NCBI RefSeq assembly: GCF_900109265.1 | Contig: NZ_FNZM01000023.1 | Coordinates: 1-64,000 of the forward strand | Direction: 5' to 3' | DNA: 64,000 nt | Origin: Paraburkholderia tropica | GTDB taxonomy: Bacteria > Pseudomonadota > Gammaproteobacteria > Burkholderiales > Burkholderiaceae | Shown here: piece after piece, positions 33,451 through 42,970 of the stretch | Numbering within the stretch: position 1 is the first letter of the stretch | Layout of the letters: every line of letters starts with the position of its first letter | Notes under the pieces: generated by a model | The model's input: the letters and a program-made list of their open reading frames with translations, nothing else | Database searches by the model: none | Told to the model about the DNA's origin: nothing | Translations under genes and position numbers: made by a program

Positions 33451-34688
33451 AGCAGACCGTTATCCGTATCGCGATCCTCGGCGCGCTCCTGGCTGCGCCG
33501 GTCGCTGCGCCTTTCGCGAATGCCGCCAACACCGACCCGTTCGATTTCGACTACGAGGTCGCGGGTGGCATCGCCGAGCGGCCCGCACTGATCTTCAACG
33601 ACGGATCGAAGACCTACATCCAGCCGCGCGCGGGGCAGGCCATCACCGTCGCAGGCAGCCATCCCGAAGGCCCCTATATCGTGGTCGACGGCACGCCCGC
33701 GTCGATCCAGTACAGCGTGGCAGGCCACACCGCGACCGCAACGTGGAACCGCGCGAACAGCTTCATCGGCGGCCACGGTGTCGTGCCCGGTGCGGGCGAC
33801 GATCAGCCGGTGGCGTTCGCGGGCTTCAGTGGTCGTCTCGCGCTCATCGGCGAGCACGGCGCGCTCGATCCTGTGCGCAGTCTGAACGCGAACATGCCGG
33901 TCGCCTCGATGGTCAAGGCGCTGGTGCCACAGGGCTGGAGTGGCGCGGCGCAAAAGGACGTGGATCTGACGGCCGCGACGCGCTTCGAAACGCAGGCGGG
34001 CGAGAACTGGCTGCACGCATTGGACCGCCTGATGAATGCGAGCGGACTCTACGCCGATGTCGACTTCGGCACGCGTCACGTGCGTCTGCGCAGCGAAGTC
34101 GAGAAGTCCGGTGCGCTGAATTACGCGGTGGCCTCGTCGTCGCAGCCGGTCGCGACCGTTGCGACAAGAACGCCTGACGTTTCCGCGCCCGAGTCCCTGC
34201 TTGCGAAGTATTTCGGTGCTAACGCCATCCGTGACGGCGACGACGAGCACACGCAGATCCGCTTCGCGTCGAAGCCGAAGGACCTGAAATTCACCACGGC
34301 CGACGGCAAATCGCTGCATCCGAAGTGGGACGCGGACGCGGGGGTGATGACGATCGACCGGGCAGATCGCTTCGTCGTTGCCGACGCGATGAACCACGTC
34401 GAAGTCGCGCGCAACGCGGGCACGGTCTACGACTTTCCGGCGGGCAACGCCGCGCATCTCGAATCAGTGTTCGACGAGGGCGGTCAGACGTATTTCAAGT
34501 TCTCGCCGAGCGTGATCAACGTGACGGTTGCCGATGTACATCACCTCGGTTCGGGCGAGCAGAAGGGCCGGTACTACAAGTTCAACGGCACGTCCGAGCA
34601 GTTCATCGTGACCGCCGATGGCCAGACGATCAGCGTGCTGCGTCGCCATGACGTCAAGTATTTCGAGCGTGCGGGGGCGTCGTCGTGA
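33447..34688 (+). CDS. PilL/TcpQ-like protein flanked by two VirB9-type C-terminal domains
   Basis: The start MKQTVIRIAILGALLAAPVA (33447) has a signal peptide and overlaps the previous stop; a longer frame starting at 33003 is out of phase with the real upstream gene. The 413 residues divide into: (1) about 28-95, VirB9/TrbG-CTD-like (IAERPALIFNDGSKTYIQPR, PYIVVDGTPASIQYSVAGHTATATW); (2) about 130-220, TcpQ/PilL-like (VKALVPQGWSGAAQKDV, ENWLHALDRLMNASGLYADVDF), the domain that docks on pilus secretins; (3) about 330-410, a second VirB9-CTD-like copy (ESVFDEGGQTYFKFSP, YYKFNGTSEQFIVTADGQTI). This physically joins secretion-core and pilus-secretin modules. Its position between virB10 and pilN agrees. 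Confidence 0.65.
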   Translation: MKQTVIRIAILGALLAAPVAAPFANAANTDPFDFDYEVAGGIAERPALIFNDGSKTYIQPRAGQAITVAGSHPEGPYIVVDGTPASIQYSVAGHTATATWNRANSFIGGHGVVPGAGDDQPVAFAGFSGRLALIGEHGALDPVRSLNANMPVASMVKALVPQGWSGAAQKDVDLTAATRFETQAGENWLHALDRLMNASGLYADVDFGTRHVRLRSEVEKSGALNYAVASSSQPVATVATRTPDVSAPESLLAKYFGANAIRDGDDEHTQIRFASKPKDLKFTTADGKSLHPKWDADAGVMTIDRADRFVVADAMNHVEVARNAGTVYDFPAGNAAHLESVFDEGGQTYFKFSPSVINVTVADVHHLGSGEQKGRYYKFNGTSEQFIVTADGQTISVLRRHDVKYFERAGASS

Positions 34689-35110
34689 CGCGCCCGCTCT
34701 TCATCGTCGCCGCCGCCGCTCTGGCCAGCGTCACGCCCTTCGTTGCACACGCCGACTGTCTCGACGACGCGGCGGCGTTCCGCCACATCAATGTGCAGCT
34801 CGTGCGCGCCATCGCAAAACAGGAGTCGGGCATGCGCGCGGACGCCGTCAACGTGAACCGCAACGGCACCGAAGACATCGGCCTCATGCAGATCAATTCG
34901 TCGTGGCTGCCGAAGCTCGCGCGTTACGGCATCCGGCGCGAGCATCTCTTCAACGCGTGCGTGAACGCCTATGTCGGCACGTGGATTCTCGCGTCGAACA
35001 TCCGGCAATTCGGCCCGACGTGGAAAGCCGTGGGGGCCTACAACTCGCCGACGAGTGCACACCAGCTCGTCTACGCCAACTCGATCTATCGCCGCCTGCA
35101 GGGGCACTGA
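34685..35110 (+). CDS. pilT: Lytic transglycosylase, PilT/IpgF type
   Basis: A 141-residue exported SLT-domain protein: signal peptide to about VAHA-D (residue 23), VQLVRAIAKQESGMRADAVN with the catalytic Glu, GTEDIGLMQINSSWLPKLARYG, and a Cys pair (Cys25, Cys92) as in IpgF/PilT-type enzymes. It matches the small transglycosylase of R64-type thin pilus operons in size and layout. The start overlaps the previous stop (GTGA). It should make local gaps in the wall for pilus assembly. Confidence 0.85.
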   Translation: MTRPLFIVAAAALASVTPFVAHADCLDDAAAFRHINVQLVRAIAKQESGMRADAVNVNRNGTEDIGLMQINSSWLPKLARYGIRREHLFNACVNAYVGTWILASNIRQFGPTWKAVGAYNSPTSAHQLVYANSIYRRLQGH

Positions 35111-35113
35111 GCA

Positions 35114-35704
35114 ATGAGAAAAATTTCCATCCTCGCGTCGTCCCTGCTGGCTCTCTATTGCGCCAACGCTGCCGCCGCTGTCGAAGCCGACCAGTCAAAG
35201 GTGCACGCGCCGGCTGGCGATGGCTGGCAGGTGCTCAGCCCGGCGTCGCTCGCGGCTTCATCGCCCGCTGCGAACACGGACCCGGCATCTGGCACCCCTG
35301 CCGCAACTGCCGTCCCCGCGACGCCGACGGCTTCCACTGCTGTGACGTCCGGACAGCTTGCGGCATCGCCCCTGGGTGCCGCGTCCATTGACGTGAAGCC
35401 GGTCGTACTGCCTGGCACGGCCACGGGCGAGCCAGCGGGAACGATAACGTTTTCTATCACGCCGATGTCCATGAACCTGCGCAACGCGCTCGACGCCTGG
35501 CTGCAGACGCTCGGCTGGCAGCTCGCCTGGAAGATCGACGACGATCTGCCGGTTGAGTTCAACGCGACCTTCACCGGCGACTTCCGTTCCGTGCTCACGC
35601 AGGTGATGGAAGCCACCAACCATATGCGCACGCCCGCGCGCGTCTGCGAGCACACCAACAACGTCATCCGCGTGATCGCGCGTGCGGCGAACTGCAAGGA
35701 CTGA
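35114..35704 (+). CDS. pilL: TcpQ/PilL C-terminal-like secretin-docking protein
   Basis: A 196-residue exported protein (signal to about AAAAV). After an Ala/Pro/Thr-rich linker, the C-terminal part reads ITFSITPMSMNLRNALDAWLQTLGWQLAWKIDDDLPVEFNATFTGDFRSVLTQVMEATN, a TcpQ/PilL-type domain, ending with a Cys pair (VCEHTNNVIRVIARAANC). In type IVb pili this kind of protein stabilises the secretin in the outer membrane. It directly precedes pilN (4 bases), and the 33447 gene carries a related domain, so the two may act together. Confidence 0.75.
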   Translation: MRKISILASSLLALYCANAAAAVEADQSKVHAPAGDGWQVLSPASLAASSPAANTDPASGTPAATAVPATPTASTAVTSGQLAASPLGAASIDVKPVVLPGTATGEPAGTITFSITPMSMNLRNALDAWLQTLGWQLAWKIDDDLPVEFNATFTGDFRSVLTQVMEATNHMRTPARVCEHTNNVIRVIARAANCKD

Positions 35705-35708
35705 ACCG

Positions 35709-37343
35709 ATGCGCCAACTCCGTCACCGCTCTCTCATTGCCGCCACCATGGTTTCAACGCTCGTGGCGGCGCTCGCCGGTTGCGCTGTCACGCAGGGCGA
35801 CGTGAACGATGCCTACAACCAGGCGAATCTCACGGCGTCTTCCGCCTACGGCGGCTTCGGGCAAGGCATTCCGCTCGTTGAGCTTGTGCCACGCGCGTTC
35901 CTTGGCGATCGCCCCGTGCCGGTTGCCTATGAGGCGACGCTGCCCGCGATTTTCCGCGACAAGAAGGTCACGTTTCCGCCGCGACTGGGCGTCAAGACTA
36001 TCGCGACCCTCGTATCGAACGCGACGGGCTATCCGGTGCACGTGAGCCCCGACGTGTACATCCCGCGCGATTCGCTGATCCCGCGTCCGAGCAACGACGG
36101 CAAGACGACCCAGGCGATGGTGGGCATGGGCCTGAAAACCACCGAAGAACCCCTGTACGAGCAGCCTTGCGAGGGTTGCGGTGTTGGCCAGTACCTGCAC
36201 GACGTGACGGAAAACCTCGGTCTCGACTGGTCGTTCGACGGCTCGACAATCAACGTCAGCCGCTTCGTCACGCGCATGTTCCAGATCGCCGCGATTCCGG
36301 GCAAGGTGTCGATCGAGTCGAAGATGTCGAAGGGCACTGACACGTCGACGGGCAACCAGTCGACCGGTTCGACCGGGGGCTCGACGAACGATACGGGCTC
36401 CTTCACAGCTGTCACGTCGACGGGCCGCAAGGGCGAGTTCGACCAGATCGCGAACATCACCGCCGAGCTCAATGATCTGCGCTCGCCGATGGGCAAGATC
36501 ACGGTCAACCCGCAGAGCCGCCTCGTCATGGTGTACGACACGAAGGAAGCGGCCGACCGCATGGGCGCGCTGCTCAAGAATGAAAACGCCATCTCGACGC
36601 GTCAGGTTGCGCTGCGCGTGCGCACGATCCAGATCGCGCTCAATCGCGGCACGCAGTCCGGGCTGAACGCGGACGTGGTGTTCAACAGCATCCAGGGAGG
36701 ACTTGCGAAGTGGGCGGTGAGTTTCGCCTCGCCGACTTCGCTTTCTTCTGGTGGTGGCACGGTCGGTTTCTCGGTGCTGCAGTCGAACGCGCCGTTCTCC
36801 GGCACGAACGCGGTGATCAACGGCCTGAACCAGTACGGCCGCACGGTCTCCGACAACACCATCACGAAGATGACGCTCAACGGCCTGCCCGTGTCGGTGG
36901 CGAATTTCCAGTCGGACGATTATCTGCGCACGACGTCGCCTTCGTCGGGGAGCCTCACGGGCACGTCGAGCGGTGTTGTCGGCCTCACGCCAGGCACGCT
37001 CACGACGGGCGACTTCCTGCACATCCTGCCCGCCGTGAACGACCACAACCAGATCGTGCTCGCGTACTGGCGCGACTCGTCCAAGCAGAACGGTCCATTC
37101 ACGACCGCGGGCACCGGCTCGGGTCAGACGGCACAGTCGATCCAGCTTGCGCACGTCATCGGCAACAAGGATGACCAGACCATTTCGCTGTCCGATGGAC
37201 AGACCGTCGTGCTCTATGGCGCGGTGACGGACACGGCGGACAGCACGACCAACGGCGGCCTCGCTGGCATCACCGGGACGTGGAACAAGTCGCGCACGTT
37301 CCAGATCGTGATGCTCACGGCCAGCGTTGTGCCTTCGATGTGA
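35709..37343 (+). CDS. pilN: Type IVb pilus secretin lipoprotein PilN
   Basis: A 544-residue outer-membrane secretin. Start MRQLRHRSLIAATMVST, lipobox LAGC (Cys24). N-domains: FPPRLGVKTIATLVSNATGYPVHV, CEGCGVGQYLHDVTENLGLDWSF, and TGRKGEFDQIANITAELNDLRSPMGKITVNPQSRLVMVYDTKEAADRMG. The C-terminal secretin domain holds TLTTGDFLHILPAVNDHNQIVLAYWRDSS and DQTISLSDGQTVVLYGAV with a final ITGTWNKSRTFQIVMLTASVVPSM. A Ser/Thr/Gly-rich insert at about 218-245 is less conserved. The pilus leaves the cell through this ring. It is followed by pilO after 11 bases. Confidence 0.92.
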   Translation: MRQLRHRSLIAATMVSTLVAALAGCAVTQGDVNDAYNQANLTASSAYGGFGQGIPLVELVPRAFLGDRPVPVAYEATLPAIFRDKKVTFPPRLGVKTIATLVSNATGYPVHVSPDVYIPRDSLIPRPSNDGKTTQAMVGMGLKTTEEPLYEQPCEGCGVGQYLHDVTENLGLDWSFDGSTINVSRFVTRMFQIAAIPGKVSIESKMSKGTDTSTGNQSTGSTGGSTNDTGSFTAVTSTGRKGEFDQIANITAELNDLRSPMGKITVNPQSRLVMVYDTKEAADRMGALLKNENAISTRQVALRVRTIQIALNRGTQSGLNADVVFNSIQGGLAKWAVSFASPTSLSSGGGTVGFSVLQSNAPFSGTNAVINGLNQYGRTVSDNTITKMTLNGLPVSVANFQSDDYLRTTSPSSGSLTGTSSGVVGLTPGTLTTGDFLHILPAVNDHNQIVLAYWRDSSKQNGPFTTAGTGSGQTAQSIQLAHVIGNKDDQTISLSDGQTVVLYGAVTDTADSTTNGGLAGITGTWNKSRTFQIVMLTASVVPSM

Positions 37344-37354
37344 GCGCGACAGGC

Positions 37355-38671
37355 ATGCATATCACTGAACCGCTGCCCGGAGACAAGCGCGCGCGCCTGG
37401 CGTTCGGGCTGGACTGGAGCGCCTATCCCGAGAAGGGCGCGAAGGAGAGCCGCACGCGCTACGCGGGCGACTTCTCCGCGACGCACTACGTCGAGATGAA
37501 GGTCGGTACCGAGCTGATCGGCGGCTTCTGCGCGCCCGGTGTTTCCGCGCCCGGCGAGAAGGGCGAACTGCGTGGCGCAAAGCTTTATTCAGGCGCCGCG
37601 CGGGTGGCGATGCTCGAGCGCGTGCGCGCGAAGCCCGCTGTACTGGTGCTCATGCAGGACGGCGCCCAGGTGCATCTTGTGCACGTCGTGCGTGGCGCGG
37701 TGCGCCGTGATGAAGTAATCGCGCTCTCCGCCGCAGCGAAACGCCGTGAAGAGATCGCGCTCCAGAGTGCAAAGCTGGACTTGGGATTGACCGTGCTGGT
37801 TTCGGGCGACGCGCTCGCACCGGGCGATGAACGATTCAGCCCCGCGGAGCTGCTGCAGCAGAAGAAAGCGGGGCGCATCAAGCGCGTGCCGGGCGGCATT
37901 CCGACGTCCGTTGTGCTGCTGCTCGCACTGGCGATCGCGGGCTTTGCCGGAAAGCAGATGTGGGGCGCGCTCAACCCGCCGCCGGTGGTGAATACCGCGC
38001 CGAGCTGGGACCAGCGTTATGAGCAGGCGATGGGCAAGGTGTTCGCGGGCCACAGGCCGCTCGCGTCGCAACTGGCGCCCGACACGCTCACGCTGCTCGA
38101 TTACATCGACACGAACCGCATGGGCTGGCAGTTCGAGAAGGCAGAGTGCCCGCCGGTGGGTTCGTGTTCGCTGACCTGGCAGCGCGCGGGCGGCGCATTC
38201 GAGGACTTCTCGCGCAGTGCGCCGGCCGCAATGCAGCCGGTCACCTTTGCGCCGGATGGCCTGCACCTCTATGCGCGCGGACCGATGTTGCCGCGCGCGG
38301 CGAATCTGTCGGTCGCAGACATGAAGGCGTGGCCCGATGAACAGCGGCTGATCCAGATGCTCCAGACGCCGCCGCAGCGCATGTCCATCAAGCCGCTCAA
38401 TCTCCAGAGCTTCGGTTACGAGGTGAAGCTCGAACCGAGCCGCGCACTGATCTCGGAGCCGCTTCCGCGTGACGAGCGCGGTCGCGCGCTGCTGCGCGAG
38501 GGCAATTGGGAGATCGACGGATACCGGTGGCAATCGCCGCTGCTCGCTGCGCTGCCGTCGAACATGACCCTCGAGTCCCTGAGCGTAAAGCTCGACACCG
38601 CCGCGCCCGAGGAACTGGGCAAGGTCGGCATCCATTTCGTTGCGAAGGGCAAATACTATGTCGTCCACTAA
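37355..38671 (+). CDS. pilO: Type IVb pilus protein PilO
   Basis: The start MHITEPLPGDKRARLAFGLD (37355) lies just after pilN; an earlier in-frame Met would overlap pilN. The 438-residue protein has a cytoplasmic actin-like or PilM-like N-terminal domain, one transmembrane helix (about 185-205, GGIPTSVVLLLALAIAGFAG) and a periplasmic domain (SWDQRYEQAMGKVFAGHRPL, FEKAECPPVGSCSLTWQRAGG). This is the R64 PilO layout, an inner-membrane assembly protein. Its end overlaps pilP by 14 bases. Confidence 0.82.
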   Translation: MHITEPLPGDKRARLAFGLDWSAYPEKGAKESRTRYAGDFSATHYVEMKVGTELIGGFCAPGVSAPGEKGELRGAKLYSGAARVAMLERVRAKPAVLVLMQDGAQVHLVHVVRGAVRRDEVIALSAAAKRREEIALQSAKLDLGLTVLVSGDALAPGDERFSPAELLQQKKAGRIKRVPGGIPTSVVLLLALAIAGFAGKQMWGALNPPPVVNTAPSWDQRYEQAMGKVFAGHRPLASQLAPDTLTLLDYIDTNRMGWQFEKAECPPVGSCSLTWQRAGGAFEDFSRSAPAAMQPVTFAPDGLHLYARGPMLPRAANLSVADMKAWPDEQRLIQMLQTPPQRMSIKPLNLQSFGYEVKLEPSRALISEPLPRDERGRALLREGNWEIDGYRWQSPLLAALPSNMTLESLSVKLDTAAPEELGKVGIHFVAKGKYYVVH

Positions 38672-39497
38672 ATCACGCCATCTGGCCGTGCCGTTTGGCA
38701 TCGCGCTGCTCGCCGGTGTCGCTGCTGCCCACGCGGCCAACGTCGCCACGCCGTCATTCGCGGCAGCCATCGCGCCCGCGCCTTCATCCACGCCAGCATC
38801 AACCGGAGCTGCGCCTGTCGTGCATGCCGAATCGCACCCGGTATCGCACTCCGTCGTTGCCTCACCGGCGACTCCCGCCGAAGCCTCCAACGCTGCGCCA
38901 GCGTCGCGCCTGACCGAGGAAGCGGCCCGTACCGGCGCGATCGCAGCCGCGGGCGCGCCGGCACCGAGCGCAAGCGCTGCCGGGCCGTCGGTGGCCGCCG
39001 CAGTTGGTGACACCCATCTCACGCTTCACGACATCGACGAGCTTGCCCGCAGCAAGCTCACGCGCGCGTTGCGCGGCGACGGCGACACGCCTGCGAGCGG
39101 CGCGGCCGTGACGCTGAAGACGCCGGTACCCGCCGCGCCCGTGGCGGCTCCGGCGCCGATGGTGCAGCCGTTCGTTGCGCGCGAACGCACGACGCCGGTG
39201 ACGTTCGTGGGCGCCTATACCGACTCGGCCGGTCAACACGTTCTCTATCAGTTCAACGGGGCGGTCTATCCGGCGCGCGTGGGCGAGAAGCTGCTCAACG
39301 GCTGGATCGCTCGCCGCGTGGATGGCCTGTCGGTTGTCGTGGCGCAGGGCAAACACACCTGGAGTGTGCCGATGAGCGGCGGCACACAGGAATCCACGGG
39401 TTCGCCGTACATCGCCGGCTCGGCACTCGGCGATCTGTCGTCGCCGTTGCCGCTGGGGGTGAGCCTTGCTCAACCGATCGCACGTTTTGGGAGGTAG
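38658..39497 (+). CDS. pilP: Type IVb pilus protein PilP
   Basis: The start MSSTKSRHLAVPFGIALLAG (38658) gives a good signal peptide (cleavage near AHA-A, residue 25) and 279 residues. A low-complexity Ala/Pro/Ser linker (about 30-120) leads to LHDIDELARSKLTRALRGDG and a compact C-terminal domain (PVTFVGAYTDSAGQHVLYQFNGAVYPARVGEKLLNGWIARRVDGLSVVVAQGKH), the HPr-like fold seen in PilP proteins that link PilO to the secretin. It starts inside the end of pilO and ends 2 bases before pilQ. Confidence 0.85.
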   Translation: MSSTKSRHLAVPFGIALLAGVAAAHAANVATPSFAAAIAPAPSSTPASTGAAPVVHAESHPVSHSVVASPATPAEASNAAPASRLTEEAARTGAIAAAGAPAPSASAAGPSVAAAVGDTHLTLHDIDELARSKLTRALRGDGDTPASGAAVTLKTPVPAAPVAAPAPMVQPFVARERTTPVTFVGAYTDSAGQHVLYQFNGAVYPARVGEKLLNGWIARRVDGLSVVVAQGKHTWSVPMSGGTQESTGSPYIAGSALGDLSSPLPLGVSLAQPIARFGR

Positions 39498-39499
39498 AG

Positions 39500-41821
39500 A
39501 TGTCGCTGTTCGGAAATATGGAAAGTAGCGAAAAGCCCCGCAGCGGCATGATGGCGCGGCTGCGTGCATGGCGTGGCGGCTTTGTTGAAGAGTCTGAGGC
39601 GGCTGCGTCACTTGATCCGGTCGAGCCGGTTCTCGGAGCGACGCGGCCTGTGCATGCCGCGCATGCGGCGCGCAAGGGGACCGGCGCACCTGCTGGATCG
39701 CTCGGTGCGTACCTGCGCGACGCGGACGTCACCGACGTCGATGCGTTCGAGACCGCCGATGGCTGGAGCGGCACGAAGACCCCGAACGACGTGGCGGGCG
39801 ACGACGGTGCCGATGCTGGCGTGCATCCCGGCGTGCCGCCTGCGGCGGCGCTGGACGACGAAGCGTTGAGCTTCGCGATGCCGGAGAACATGGTGTCCGG
39901 ATCGCCCGTCGAAGCACCGAGCGCAGAGGCACGTGCCGAGGCACGCGATGAGGTCCGTGAAGTGGTTCGCGACGAGGTTCGCGAACAGGTCGGCGATGAC
40001 CCGCGCGCAGCAGCGGACGGTGCGCCCCGCAGCGAAAGGCTCGACGAAGGGAACAGCGGCGATCACGACGAGCCACGCGGCCACAACCGGCAAACGCCGG
40101 ATGAAGACAAAGGCGAGGCGCAGCAGCGTGCGCTCGCCGTGTCGGACATCGAGTACACGCCAGTCGGCATGCCACGTCTGAATTCGGCCCAGGCACTCGC
40201 GGACTTCAAACGTGTGCTCTGCGATACGACGCCGGATGCAACGCTGCGCATTACGCCTGAGGCGCGCAGCGAGTTCGTGGCGGTGGACATGCAGGCCGGC
40301 ATGGCTGTGGTGATCGCCACACGCGAGTTTCACGAGACTGCGCTGTACGCGACCTATCTGCAGGATCTGGAGCGCGTACACATCACCGTTCGCGAGGAAA
40401 TGGTGGCGACTGCGGACGTCATCGGCGGTGTCTACGAGCGTGCGCGCATCCGGCTCTCGAAACATGTACCCGAGGGATCGCGCGCGATTGCCCTGTTCCT
40501 CGACGTGATCGACGCAGCCAACACGTATGGTGCGAGCGACGTGCACTGGGAATCGCGCGACTACCTCTCCGATGCGGAGGTGCGCTTTCGCGTCGACGGT
40601 GATCTTTACACCTACGAGCGCATGCCGAAGGCGACGATCCTGCGGGCGCTGTCAGCGGTCTATCAGGATCTCGTCCAGAGCAACACGAACAGCGGCAACG
40701 CGTTCCAGCCGAGCGCCGCGCAGTCGGCCATGATCCCGATCGCGCTCGCGACCGCGACGCTGAACCTGCGCTGGCAGAGCGCGCCCCAGATGGGCGGGTT
40801 CGACGTGGCCCTGCGCATGCTCGACGGCAACTTCCGCAACTACTCGGTGCGCATGCCCGAAAAGATGGGGCTCGAGGCGAGCCAGCTGGCGATCGTCGAA
40901 GCGCTAGGCCACGTCAGCGGGGGCGCCGTGCTGCTCTCGGGCGAGACGGGTTCGGCCAAAACCACGCTGCTGCGAGCGCTGTCGTTCATGGTTGAAGACC
41001 GCGAACTGAAAAAGCAGTACGCGGTGAGCATGCCCTCGGAGTATCCGCTGCCGTGGCTCTCCGATCAGTCGGTGCCGCGTGGTCTGGACGAGACCGAAGA
41101 GGAGTTCCGCCGCAAGGTCGCGACAATCATCCGCACGCTGATGCGCATGGACCCGGACGATCTGACGATCGCGGAAATCCTCGATTCGACCATCGCCGGT
41201 CTCGTGGTCGAACTCGCGCTCACGGGCCATCCGGTGCGCTCGACCATCCACGCTGACAGCATCATCGGCGTCTTCATGCGCCTCATGGGCGACCGCCTGC
41301 GGCTGGCCGCCGATGAAGTCGCATCCGACAAGTTCATCAACGCGGTGGGCAACCAGAAGCTCATCCCGCTACTCTGCCCGCATTGCAAGAAGCCTGCGGC
41401 CGACGTCATGAGCGCCGACGCACTCGAAACGCTGCGTGTCAAATTCGGCCTCGACACGGCGAAGATGGCGTGCCGCAACGATGACGGCTGCGAGCATTGC
41501 CGAAAGAAGGGCCTTTTGACGCGCGACGGCAAGGTGGCCGCCGGCACGAAGGGCCAGACGCTCGCGATGGAACTGTATCGGCCAACGCCAGAGTTTCTCG
41601 ACCGCATTGTGGTGCGCGACTGGCGCGGCGCCGAAAGAGTGTGGCGCAAGGAGCGTACGGCGGATTTCGGTTCGGCCGACATGACCGGCAAGACCATCTA
41701 CGAGCACGCGCTCTACAAGGCGTCGCAGGGATTGATCGACCCGCGTTTTATCGATCGGGGGATGAAGCCGTTCAGCGTTTACAGCGTCATGCCGGACCGT
41801 GACGGGAGGACGCCGTCATGA
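39500..41821 (+). CDS. pilQ: Type IVb pilus assembly ATPase PilQ (GspE/PilB-like)
   Basis: A 773-residue secretion ATPase. The first about 220 residues are acidic and disordered. The N-terminal ATPase domain spans about 260-440 (DAANTYGASDVHWESRDYLSD). The Walker A box is GETGSAKTT (about 480-488), the Asp/Walker B region MDPDDLTIAEILDS (about 549-562) and the His box ALTGHPVRSTIHAD (about 573-586). Two CxxC knuckles, LCPHCKK and CEHCRKK (about 625-665), form the zinc site typical of GspE-type ATPases. Walker A has Ala instead of Gly before Lys (GSAKTT), a tolerated variant in some relatives. It powers pilus extension and is the only pilus or secretion motor in this operon. Its stop overlaps the pilR start. 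Confidence 0.93.
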   Translation: MSLFGNMESSEKPRSGMMARLRAWRGGFVEESEAAASLDPVEPVLGATRPVHAAHAARKGTGAPAGSLGAYLRDADVTDVDAFETADGWSGTKTPNDVAGDDGADAGVHPGVPPAAALDDEALSFAMPENMVSGSPVEAPSAEARAEARDEVREVVRDEVREQVGDDPRAAADGAPRSERLDEGNSGDHDEPRGHNRQTPDEDKGEAQQRALAVSDIEYTPVGMPRLNSAQALADFKRVLCDTTPDATLRITPEARSEFVAVDMQAGMAVVIATREFHETALYATYLQDLERVHITVREEMVATADVIGGVYERARIRLSKHVPEGSRAIALFLDVIDAANTYGASDVHWESRDYLSDAEVRFRVDGDLYTYERMPKATILRALSAVYQDLVQSNTNSGNAFQPSAAQSAMIPIALATATLNLRWQSAPQMGGFDVALRMLDGNFRNYSVRMPEKMGLEASQLAIVEALGHVSGGAVLLSGETGSAKTTLLRALSFMVEDRELKKQYAVSMPSEYPLPWLSDQSVPRGLDETEEEFRRKVATIIRTLMRMDPDDLTIAEILDSTIAGLVVELALTGHPVRSTIHADSIIGVFMRLMGDRLRLAADEVASDKFINAVGNQKLIPLLCPHCKKPAADVMSADALETLRVKFGLDTAKMACRNDDGCEHCRKKGLLTRDGKVAAGTKGQTLAMELYRPTPEFLDRIVVRDWRGAERVWRKERTADFGSADMTGKTIYEHALYKASQGLIDPRFIDRGMKPFSVYSVMPDRDGRTPS

Positions 41822-42957
41822 TCGGTCGCCTGTTCTACCGCGTCTGCATGCGCCTGCCGCGCGCCGAGCGCATGAAGGTCGCGAAGTGGCGCTTCCAGAA
41901 GGTTCGCGAGATGTTCTATCGCGAGTCGCGTCTGGACATCGAGCAGACCACCGGTCTGCGCAACCGCGAAACGCTCATCGAGCGGCTCCAGGTGCTTAAG
42001 AAGCGCGCGCGCGAACGAGGCCAGATCGTCTGGCTCGCCTACGACGAGATGGAGACGCGCATGCGCCACGGCGACGGCCTCGCGCTCGCAATCAAGCCGT
42101 TCGTGCCGCTCGACGAGTACGCGCTGCTGGATCTGGCGTTCGCGTCGGACAAGGAAGATGCCGCGCGCCGTGGCTTCGACCTGTGTGAGATGGCGGCCTC
42201 GGCCAAGCGCGTGCTGTCGAATACGACCGCGCTCCAGATGGCCTATCCGATGGTGCTGCTCTGCTACATGTACGGCCTGTGCATGCTCTTCGGCGGCATG
42301 GTGTATCCGCAACTGCTCCAGGTACGGCCGCTCGACCAGTGGATGCCGTCCGGAAAGATCCTCTACGCGGTCGACACGTACTGCTACGACTACTGCCTGC
42401 TCAACGTCGCGCTGCTCGCGGCGGGCGTGTCGTCGTATTACTACGGGCTCAAGCGCTGGACCGGCGCGCTGCGCAACCGCGTGGATGCGGTGCCGCTCAT
42501 GTGGCGCAACCGGCGCGACCTGCGCGCGGCGCTCCTGATCGTTTCGTTGTCGGGTCTGCTGGACTCGGGCCTCACGTTGTCGGCCGCGCTCAAGCGCATT
42601 GGCCGCCACGCCGATCCGTGGTTGAGCTGGCACGTCTCGACGATGGAGCGTCGCCTCAAGGAGCATCCCGAGCAGCCAATGCGCGCGTTCGCGACTGGCA
42701 TCTTCTCCGAGGATGTGGTCGACCGGATCGCCGACTCGGAGCGGCGCGACAACTTCGTGGATGCGATCAAGTCGCTCGGCCGCACGTCTCTCGATCGCGT
42801 TGTCGAGGCTGTGCGCCGCAATGCCCGGATCACCCATTACGTGCTCCTTAGTGTCGCGGCAGCCTTGTTTATCGGCCTCGGTGTCGGTTCCTACGTCGTC
42901 ACCGGCATCACCAGTTTCCAGGGCGCGCTGAGCGCGACTTCGGGAAACAACTTCTAA
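41818..42957 (+). CDS. pilR: Type IVb pilus inner-membrane protein PilR (GspF family)
   Basis: A 379-residue GspF/PilC-type platform protein: cytoplasmic helical domain first, then three membrane helices (about 140-165, YPMVLLCYMYGLCMLFGGMV; about 185-205, YCLLNVALLAAGVSSYYYGL; and near the C-terminus, ITHYVLLSVAAALFIGLGVG). A second cytoplasmic domain (SLSGLLDSGLTLSAALKRIG) matches the family repeat. It sits with the ATPase at the base of the pilus. Start and pilQ stop overlap (ATGA). Confidence 0.9.
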   Translation: MIGRLFYRVCMRLPRAERMKVAKWRFQKVREMFYRESRLDIEQTTGLRNRETLIERLQVLKKRARERGQIVWLAYDEMETRMRHGDGLALAIKPFVPLDEYALLDLAFASDKEDAARRGFDLCEMAASAKRVLSNTTALQMAYPMVLLCYMYGLCMLFGGMVYPQLLQVRPLDQWMPSGKILYAVDTYCYDYCLLNVALLAAGVSSYYYGLKRWTGALRNRVDAVPLMWRNRRDLRAALLIVSLSGLLDSGLTLSAALKRIGRHADPWLSWHVSTMERRLKEHPEQPMRAFATGIFSEDVVDRIADSERRDNFVDAIKSLGRTSLDRVVEAVRRNARITHYVLLSVAAALFIGLGVGSYVVTGITSFQGALSATSGNNF

Positions 42958-42970
42958 CTTGGGCTATCAC

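Noticed and set aside
39500-40150. Separate small gene in the acidic N-terminal part of pilQ
   Set aside because: The pilQ frame is continuous, with proper spacing to pilP; long N-terminal disordered parts are plausible in this family.
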